NCBI RefSeq assembly: GCF_010727605.1 | Contig: NZ_AP022568.1 | Span: forward strand, 1,054,001-1,118,000 | Direction: 5' to 3' | From: Mycobacterium simiae | GTDB lineage: Bacteria > Actinomycetota > Actinomycetes > Mycobacteriales > Mycobacteriaceae | DNA length: 64,000 bases | Shown: positions 59,009 to 64,000 of the stretch, one piece after another | Numbering within the stretch: position 1 is the first letter of the stretch | How the letters are laid out: the number at the start of each line of letters is the position of its first letter | Notes under the pieces: generated by a model | What the model saw: the letters and a program-made list of their open reading frames with translations, nothing else | Told to the model about the DNA's origin: nothing | The model's database searches: none | Position numbers and translations under genes: made by a program

Positions 59009-59452
59009 CTACGGATGCGGATCCCAATACTCCGGACCGCGCATTTCCAAAACACCCGCGTGTGCGATGGGGAAATACCTTTCAATCCGGCCACGCACGG
59101 ACTCCAAAAACTGGTCGGTCGTGGGGAAGTCAGGCAAGGCAGTCTCCCGAACCTCATCGAGCGGAACGCCCTGCCGCAGTGCGAATCTAGGAAGGTATTG
59201 CCACATACCGGACTGATCGTGCGGTCCGAATACGTTGAGAGCACCCAACGGAGCGATCATGCAATTGATCGAACCGTCTCGACTAGAGTCATAAATTTGT
59301 ATTTTGCAATCCGCGGATCGGAAGTACACGACCGCACCCCTCCGGCCCCATTCGTCAACGGCGTCATCATAGCCGTCCAGTTGAAAGCCAAGATTAATTA
59401 ATAGAGGCTCGACAATAGCGCGCACTCCGGCCAGGAAGTCTTGTGTCATCAC
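59009..59452 (-). CDS. Immunity protein paralogue 1, coupled to toxin
   Basis: This 147-aa protein starts MMTQDFLAGVRAIVEPLL, continues with RRGAVVYFRSADCKIQIYD and ends WDPHP. Its ATG overlaps the toxin stop (ATGA at 59449-59452), the typical arrangement of a cognate immunity gene, so that antidote is made with toxin. It is cytosolic, with no signal. Paralogous to the next gene. Confidence 0.7.
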   Translation of the reverse strand: MMTQDFLAGVRAIVEPLLINLGFQLDGYDDAVDEWGRRGAVVYFRSADCKIQIYDSSRDGSINCMIAPLGALNVFGPHDQSGMWQYLPRFALRQGVPLDEVRETALPDFPTTDQFLESVRGRIERYFPIAHAGVLEMRGPEYWDPHP

Positions 59453-61377
59453 CGCTCGCCTGTTACATGTACCCAGACGTTTCCAACTTGCCGATAACCG
59501 TATACCTCCGCATTCCTCTTCAAAAACGCTATTTCTTTACCCGAGTAAGATTCCGGATCCAACATCATCAGTTCTTCAACGCTGCCAAACTGCCGCGGCA
59601 AGTGATACTCGATGCGGGGAACTCCACTCTCCATTTGACCTCGGAGAAACTGTTCGTTGACCGGCCACACGAGGCGCTGCTCGTCAGCCTTACCAAGGCC
59701 GTAGGTCATAGCGTCCCAAACTGGGTTGCCGGTATCAAAGTAAATTCCACCCTGGCCTCTGGCTTCGCCGATGTAACCTCCCTCCAATCCTCCATACTTG
59801 CCCAGAACAACGCGATCAGGGGCGTCCCCGACGTAGTGAGTCGACATCTCAGCGAGTTGCCGAGTGAGGGTCGTGGTTGGTTCGCCATGCACAAAGGCGG
59901 CGTAAAGATCTTGCCCGGCTTGGTCGGCGAACGAGTGGAGTCGGATGGGATTGTCGAAGCCGACCGGCGTGTGCGGTAGGTGCGTCGGGCCGTAATCGAT
60001 CGCGGCCGCCGCGTCGAAGTCGGCTAGCTTCCCGACGCCTAGGCCCTCCGGGCCAAATATCATCCCGGGCACCGCGAAGGCCGCATCTGCCCCTTTGCCG
60101 CCGAGATAGTAGGCGGGGCTCGGCGAGTCCAAAGCGCCCCTGACCTCCTCGACCGCGGCGCCCACGGGGTTTTGAACGGTCTCCAAGGTTCCCTTGACCA
60201 TCTGCGTCCATGACTCGAGCACGCCCGGCGCGCCGGGTCCGCCCACCCCGAGAAGGTTGTGGATGCCTTGCTCGGTGGCCCGCCAGCGATCGCCGAATCC
60301 TTCACCAAAGCCCGGTGGCGGCGGGGCCTTCGGCTCGGGCGGGATGTAGTTGGGCATGCCGTTGTCGACGTATCGCTGGGCCGCGGCAACAACCTCGTTC
60401 AGGCGTGCTTCGACCTGATCCGGCGGTACGCCGTCACCAAGCATCACATTGCGTAACAACCCCTTGGCGGTCTCCACGTCCGCGGGATTCAGCGGCTGGG
60501 GTGGCAATCTGCCGGCGGGCAGCAGCATGTCCTGCCAGGTTTTGGGCTTGCCAACGGCGCCGGCGGCGATCGGCGCACCTTTTGGCGGGACACCGCCCGG
60601 AGCGACGGCTGCTGCAGGCGGAGCCTTCGGTGGGGCATCAGATGGCGCATGGCCCGGCGGAGTCCCGGCCGCAGTAGGGGGCATCACCAGGTCCTGCCAC
60701 GTCTTCGTGGTACCGCGGGAAGCTGCCGGGTCCCCCGGCCCGGCACCGGCCGGCGTGGCATCCGCGGCACCAGGCGGCATCACCAGGTCTTGCCAGGTCT
60801 TCGGCTTGCCCCCGGGCGCGCGGTTCGTGGCGCCTTGCGCGGTAGGAGCACCGCCCGGCGCGGATCCGCCGGCGTTCAGCGGCGCTGCACCAACGGCTGC
60901 GGCGATCGCGGCGGCTAGCTCATGATCGGCCGTGTGGGCATGCACCTTGCAGGCGTTGAGCTCGCTCTGCAAGATCTCCAGCTGATGGGCCAGATCGATT
61001 CTATTTGCCGGAATCCCTTTGGGCCCCGGATCAATTCGCCAGTCCGATGTGATTGACCAACCGTTCGCCTGAGCGGCCCGTTCGATACCGTCCAGCTCAC
61101 TCTTGCACGCACTCACGTCGGCCTCGGCACGCTCCACCGCGGCTGCCACCTGCTTGGCCTCGGCGCCGTCGGCCTCGATATCGCGACGAACCTTGCCCAC
61201 GTCGGCGCGAAACGCGTCCCCCGCCTCGCCTTGCCACTCGGCGAGAACGTCGTGCGCCTGCTGCAGGTTGTCGCCCAACCGCTGCAATGTTGCGACGCGC
61301 CCACTGGCTGTCTGGAACACCGCGCGGATTGCACTGAGATCCCAGCGCTTGACGTCAGCAGGAGTCAGCGACCCCAC
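59449..61377 (-). CDS. ESX/WXG-type polymorphic toxin
   Basis: This 642-aa protein has a helical N-terminal WXG-like region (to about residue 150; VLAEWQGEAGDAF near 46), a Pro/Ala/Gly linker with three copies of the element KTWQDLVMPP (about residues 193, 224 and 279), a middle region with PGFGEGFGDRWRATEQGI, and a C-terminal ~120-aa globular domain: RVVLGKYGGLEGGYIGEA, GGIYFDTGNPVWDAM, WPVNEQFLRGQM and a final YGYRQVGNVWVHV. That last domain is the likely toxin; its pattern recalls CT domains of other polymorphic toxins but I cannot name its activity. It is preceded by an EspC-like gene 3 bp away and followed by a coupled immunity gene. Confidence 0.8.
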   Translation of the reverse strand: MGSLTPADVKRWDLSAIRAVFQTASGRVATLQRLGDNLQQAHDVLAEWQGEAGDAFRADVGKVRRDIEADGAEAKQVAAAVERAEADVSACKSELDGIERAAQANGWSITSDWRIDPGPKGIPANRIDLAHQLEILQSELNACKVHAHTADHELAAAIAAAVGAAPLNAGGSAPGGAPTAQGATNRAPGGKPKTWQDLVMPPGAADATPAGAGPGDPAASRGTTKTWQDLVMPPTAAGTPPGHAPSDAPPKAPPAAAVAPGGVPPKGAPIAAGAVGKPKTWQDMLLPAGRLPPQPLNPADVETAKGLLRNVMLGDGVPPDQVEARLNEVVAAAQRYVDNGMPNYIPPEPKAPPPPGFGEGFGDRWRATEQGIHNLLGVGGPGAPGVLESWTQMVKGTLETVQNPVGAAVEEVRGALDSPSPAYYLGGKGADAAFAVPGMIFGPEGLGVGKLADFDAAAAIDYGPTHLPHTPVGFDNPIRLHSFADQAGQDLYAAFVHGEPTTTLTRQLAEMSTHYVGDAPDRVVLGKYGGLEGGYIGEARGQGGIYFDTGNPVWDAMTYGLGKADEQRLVWPVNEQFLRGQMESGVPRIEYHLPRQFGSVEELMMLDPESYSGKEIAFLKRNAEVYGYRQVGNVWVHVTGER

Positions 61378-61380
61378 TCG

Positions 61381-61689
61381 CTACCCCTGCTCCTGCACCG
61401 ACCTGAGCGCGCCGGCCGACTCGTCCTCGTTTTTGGAATAGCCGACCATCGCCTCGGCGACGTGGGTCCCCAACTGCCCCACGCGAAGCCGGTGCCGGCT
61501 GTTCTGCGTCTCCCACCGCGCCGCGAGCTGAGACAGGGCCAGCTGGGAGGACCCGACCCAGCCCGGCGCGGCACCGGCCAGCCCGTTCTCGTGGCCGACG
61601 AAGTCCACAGCGGCCTCGCCGATCCCATTGAGTACATGGTTGCTGCCCACCTGCAGCGCGACAAGCTCTACATCCAGCTCATCAGCCAC
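61381..61689 (-). CDS. EspC-like ESX secretion partner
   Basis: This 102-aa helical protein has the two-helix hairpin build with WVGSSQLALSQLAARWE at the turn (WxG-type) and a closing VAEAMVGYSKNEDESAGAL (Y-x3-D/E-type export signal), which fits the T7SS_ESX_EspC family. It ends 3 bp before the toxin gene and should be its secretion partner, forming a helical bundle with the toxin's N-terminus. GTG/ATG choice: ATG 61689 gives MADELDVELVAL. Its promoter lies in the 104 bp shared with the divergent SDR. Confidence 0.8.
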   Translation of the reverse strand: MADELDVELVALQVGSNHVLNGIGEAAVDFVGHENGLAGAAPGWVGSSQLALSQLAARWETQNSRHRLRVGQLGTHVAEAMVGYSKNEDESAGALRSVQEQG

Positions 61690-61793
61690 GACGACCCCCC
61701 TCCGGTCCCCAGCACGGTGTCGTGAAGCTTAGCTCGTTTCGTCGGGCCACGCCCTTCACCTGTCTGGGACGGCCACGCCCTACGATTTCGCAG

Positions 61794-62609
61794 GTGACTC
61801 GTCGACATCCTCTTGACCGATATGCCGGTTCCTGGGCACTGGTCACCGGCAGCGCCCGGCAGGAAGGGCTGGGTTTTGCTTATGCGCGGGAGATCGCCGG
61901 CCGTCGCATCAATGTTGTCCTCGTGGACATCCTCGCCGAGGAATTGACCGCCCGTGCGGCGACGCTTCGAACCGAGTACGGCATCCAAGTCCGAACCATC
62001 GCTGCCGATCTCGGCGACTTGGCGGTCTATCCGCGGATCCTGGACGAGGTGGCCGACGTCGACATCGACGTTCTGGTCTGCAACCACATGTACACGCCCA
62101 AGGACACACCGAAGATCCTCGATATGCCGCTGGATGTGCACAACGCGATGATCGACATCAATGCGCGAGCGTACGTCAACCTGATCTACCGCTTCGCCCA
62201 TCTGATGAAACCGCGCGGACGAGGGGCCATCGTCATCGTTTCGTCGGGGTCCGGCCTGATTCCCGCGCCGTACACCGGCGCATACGCCGCCAACAAGGCA
62301 TTTCAACTCGTCTTCGGTGAGGTGCTGTGGTACGAGACCCGCGGGACCGGCATCGACGTCCTGGTCATGTCCGCGGGTCTGATGGACACACAAGGTGATG
62401 CATTCGCACAGTATCCGCGGTGGCAGATCGCCGACCCCCGTGCCGCCGCGGCGGAAACGCTCAAAGCCATAGGCCGCAAACATCTCGTCATGCCCGGATA
62501 CCCAAACCGATTGGTCACTCTGTTGAACACCAGGGTCATGCCGCGCCGTCGTGCCGTGACGTTCATGGGCAACTTCATGGAACGCGGACTGGGCAAGGGT
62601 TCCAGCTAG
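61794..62609 (+). CDS. SDR-family oxidoreductase
   Basis: This 271-aa Rossmann protein has VTGSARQEGLGFAYA (cofactor loop), VCNHMYTP in place of NNAG, IVSSGSGLIPAPYTGAYAANK with the catalytic Ser, Tyr and Lys, and then GxGIDVLVMSAGLMDTQGD. The C-terminal tail with RVMPRRRAV is longer than usual. The substrate is unknown. GTG 61794 (MTRRHPLDRYAG) fits the usual spacing to the first strand; the frame reaches back to 61722. Confidence 0.85.
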   Translation: MTRRHPLDRYAGSWALVTGSARQEGLGFAYAREIAGRRINVVLVDILAEELTARAATLRTEYGIQVRTIAADLGDLAVYPRILDEVADVDIDVLVCNHMYTPKDTPKILDMPLDVHNAMIDINARAYVNLIYRFAHLMKPRGRGAIVIVSSGSGLIPAPYTGAYAANKAFQLVFGEVLWYETRGTGIDVLVMSAGLMDTQGDAFAQYPRWQIADPRAAAAETLKAIGRKHLVMPGYPNRLVTLLNTRVMPRRRAVTFMGNFMERGLGKGSS

Positions 62610-62696
62610 CCGCAACAGGCGGTGAAACCCGTTGTCTGTCAGTGCTCGTCCCTAAGATCGACTCATGCATCGGGTGTCCTGCATCGCTGACGCGGC

Positions 62697-63230
62697 ATGA
62701 AGACGGCGTTTCTGTTCCTGCCGCTGTACTTCGGACTCCTCGTTGGTTTCATCGGGCATCGCGTCTCGCTCGGCCTGGTAGGAGCATGCTGCGGACTTCT
62801 TTTCGCGGGGTTGATCCAACCGGCCTACCGCCGCTCGCGGCGGCTGCGGGCCGACGCGGGCATCACGGAAATTGACGCGATGAACGGCGTGGAATTCGAA
62901 GACTACATTGCCGCCCGGATCCAGCGGGCCGGCTGGCAGGTCGACTTCACTCCGACCGTGGGCGATTACGGCGTCGATCTGATCATCCACAAAGACGGCG
63001 AATACGTGGCGGTCCAATGCAAGCGGCACGCGAAAACAGTTGGCGTCGCCGCCGTTCAGCAGGTGGTCGCGGGCGCTCGGCACCACGGGTGCACCCGGAG
63101 CATCGTAGTCAGCAATCAGGAGTTCACTGCTGCGGCAAAGCAATTGGCATATACGCATGGCTGCCAGTTGATCGGGCGCAAGGCGCTGCAAAATTGGGTA
63201 CCCGCGCCCATCAACGTGCTGGGTAACTGA
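62697..63230 (+). CDS. Membrane-anchored Mrr-like restriction endonuclease domain protein
   Basis: This 177-aa protein starts with two membrane helices (FLFLPLYFGLLVGFIG and LGLVGACCGLLFAGL) followed by a PD-(D/E)xK nuclease domain of the Mrr type: GVEFEDYIAARIQRAGWQV, DYGVDLIIH and YVAVQCKRH give the D..QxK active site. Mrr-cat domains cut modified DNA; tethered to the membrane, it might act on entering DNA. The ATG lies directly behind a good region start (MKTAFLFLP). No modification partner lies nearby. Confidence 0.85.
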   Translation: MKTAFLFLPLYFGLLVGFIGHRVSLGLVGACCGLLFAGLIQPAYRRSRRLRADAGITEIDAMNGVEFEDYIAARIQRAGWQVDFTPTVGDYGVDLIIHKDGEYVAVQCKRHAKTVGVAAVQQVVAGARHHGCTRSIVVSNQEFTAAAKQLAYTHGCQLIGRKALQNWVPAPINVLGN

Positions 63231-63240
63231 AGGCCTGCGG

Positions 63241-63858
63241 TTACCGGACCCCCAGGGCGCGAAGGTATTCGATCATGGTGTCGACAGCGGCTGCCAGCGG
63301 GGCGGTGTCGCGGCGGATTTGGGCGAGTAACAGGCCACCCTGCACTGCGGCCAACAGCGCCAGTGCCAGATTATCGATGTCGGTGCCGTCTGGTATTTCG
63401 CCCCGTGCAGCGATGGCGTGGAGTCCGTCGCGAATCATGTTCTCCCACTGGGTAAACGACCGCTCGAGTTGGGCACGCACGAGCGGATCGGTTTCGGCGA
63501 GTTCGCCGGCCAGTGATCCGATCGGACAGCCTCCGACGCAACCCAGGCCGCGCACTGTGTCGACCATGATGTCGCGCCACCGGCGCAGGTCTTCGAGGCT
63601 CTCCAGGCGATCCAGTCCTAGCTGCTGCACCGCGAGAACCTGGTCGGTCTGGAAGTCGATGACTGCGGCGACGAGGGCGCCCTTGTCGGCGAAATAGTGA
63701 TACATCTGTGAGGTGCTGATCCCCGCGGCATGCTGAATGTCTTCGATCGTGGTGCGGGCCACCCCTTGGCGGGACATAAGCTCGGCGGCGGCTGCCACGA
63801 TCCGTTCGCGGGTAGCGCGCCCCTTCGGCGTCAGTTTTTCCCGTGCGGCTGTCGGCAT
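63241..63858 (-). CDS. TetR-family transcriptional repressor
   Basis: This 205-aa regulator has the N-terminal helix-turn-helix TTIEDIQHAAGISTSQMYHYF (the recognition helix STSQMYHYFADKG) and a helical ligand-binding domain with CVGGCPIGSLAGEL, a Cys pair typical of the group near AcrR C-terminal domains. ATG 63858 (MPTAAREKL) with GAGAGGGG upstream is preferred over TTG 63897. Two operator-like palindromes lie just upstream, so it very likely represses itself and a divergent gene beyond the window edge. Confidence 0.9.
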   Translation of the reverse strand: MPTAAREKLTPKGRATRERIVAAAAELMSRQGVARTTIEDIQHAAGISTSQMYHYFADKGALVAAVIDFQTDQVLAVQQLGLDRLESLEDLRRWRDIMVDTVRGLGCVGGCPIGSLAGELAETDPLVRAQLERSFTQWENMIRDGLHAIAARGEIPDGTDIDNLALALLAAVQGGLLLAQIRRDTAPLAAAVDTMIEYLRALGVR

Positions 63859-63897
63859 TCGCAACCCCTCTCGGCCGCCATTCGACTCGGACGGCAA

Positions 63898-63913
63898 TGG
63901 AGTGTCAACTCCA
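63898..63913. promoter_or_regulatory. TetR operator-like palindrome, site 1
   Basis: TGGAGTGTCAACTCCA: two 6-bp arms (TGGAGT/ACTCCA) around GTCA, 40 bp upstream of the TetR start. Its reverse complement is exactly site 2, so the same box occurs twice, 13 bp apart. Confidence 0.75.
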
Positions 63914-63926
63914 GTCTAGGCGATTT

Positions 63927-63942
63927 TGGAGTTGACACTCCA
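63927..63942. promoter_or_regulatory. TetR operator-like palindrome, site 2
   Basis: TGGAGTTGACACTCCA: same 6-bp arms around TGAC. With site 1 it forms an inverted repeat of about 45 bp in all. TTGACA within it could be a -35 element of a plus-strand promoter, so binding would block RNA polymerase. Confidence 0.75.
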
Positions 63943-64000
63943 TTTTTCTGCTCGCAAGGTATCGGATGTCGACCATGCCGGGCTTGCTGCGACGCCGGCG

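Overview
The window reads as a chromosome segment of a mycobacterium, most likely a slow-growing non-tuberculous species. The evidence is high GC, an MmpL transporter, a PapA-type acyltransferase, two DUF732 proteins, an EspC-like ESX substrate, an MbtK-like acetyltransferase, an LppV-like lipoprotein beside a DUF1023 hydrolase, and a pgmA / crcB / crcB / DUF190 block as in M. tuberculosis. Species was not determined.

Layout. 1-7 kb: the end of an alcohol dehydrogenase, glycogen phosphorylase, a dienoyl-CoA-reductase-like SDR coupled to a CitE-like lyase, and a PPOX-fold protein. 7.4-11.4 kb: a lipid-acylation unit (PapA-like, a second HxxxDG condensation-fold protein, a polytopic membrane protein). 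11.4-20.7 kb: an island bounded by a diverged repeat of about 370 bp. It carries, on the minus strand, small membrane or unknown ORFs, a 1716-aa secreted-toxin-like protein with four integrase-tail-like repeats, a 13-bp-overlapping SET-like-domain protein, and an alpha/beta hydrolase. 20.7-27.2 kb: a catabolic-looking oxidative cluster (FMO, IclR regulator, GMC oxidoreductase, BBE-type FAD oxidase, VOC ring-cleavage dioxygenase) with a shared palindrome upstream of two of its genes. 27.5-32.5 kb: LppV-like lipoprotein, DUF1023 hydrolase, a dead epoxide hydrolase, FmdB and formamidase. 32.7-42.5 kb: tRNA-Ala, MFS transporter, pgmA, fluoride channel pair plus DUF190, MbtK-like acetyltransferase, DUF488, hemerythrin, SelO. 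42.5-48.1 kb: a reductase-sulfotransferase fusion divergent from mmpL. 48-51.8 kb: DUF732, DUF808 and P450 genes plus an SDR relic. 51.9-56 kb: a tightly coupled operon of CDP-alcohol phosphotransferase, PlsC, CdsA and an ABC exporter. 56-57.8 kb: methyltransferase and LLM oxidoreductase. 57.9-61.7 kb: an ESX-type toxin and immunity cassette. 61.8 kb to end: SDR, membrane-anchored Mrr-like nuclease, TetR repressor with paired operators.

The most unusual content is the two secreted-effector loci. The first (11.8-18.8 kb) has no recognised immunity gene. It ends in a SET-like domain followed by an NLS-like basic stretch and a Pro-rich tail, which suggests a host-directed effector rather than an interbacterial toxin (inference). 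The second (57.9-61.7 kb) has the layout of a polymorphic toxin: EspC-like partner, WXG-type toxin, two paralogous immunity genes, an Imm61-like gene and a decayed third paralogue. The PapA unit, the SDR-sulfotransferase/MmpL pair and the CDP-alcohol/PlsC/CdsA/ABC operon each look like lipid synthesis joined to lipid modification or export.
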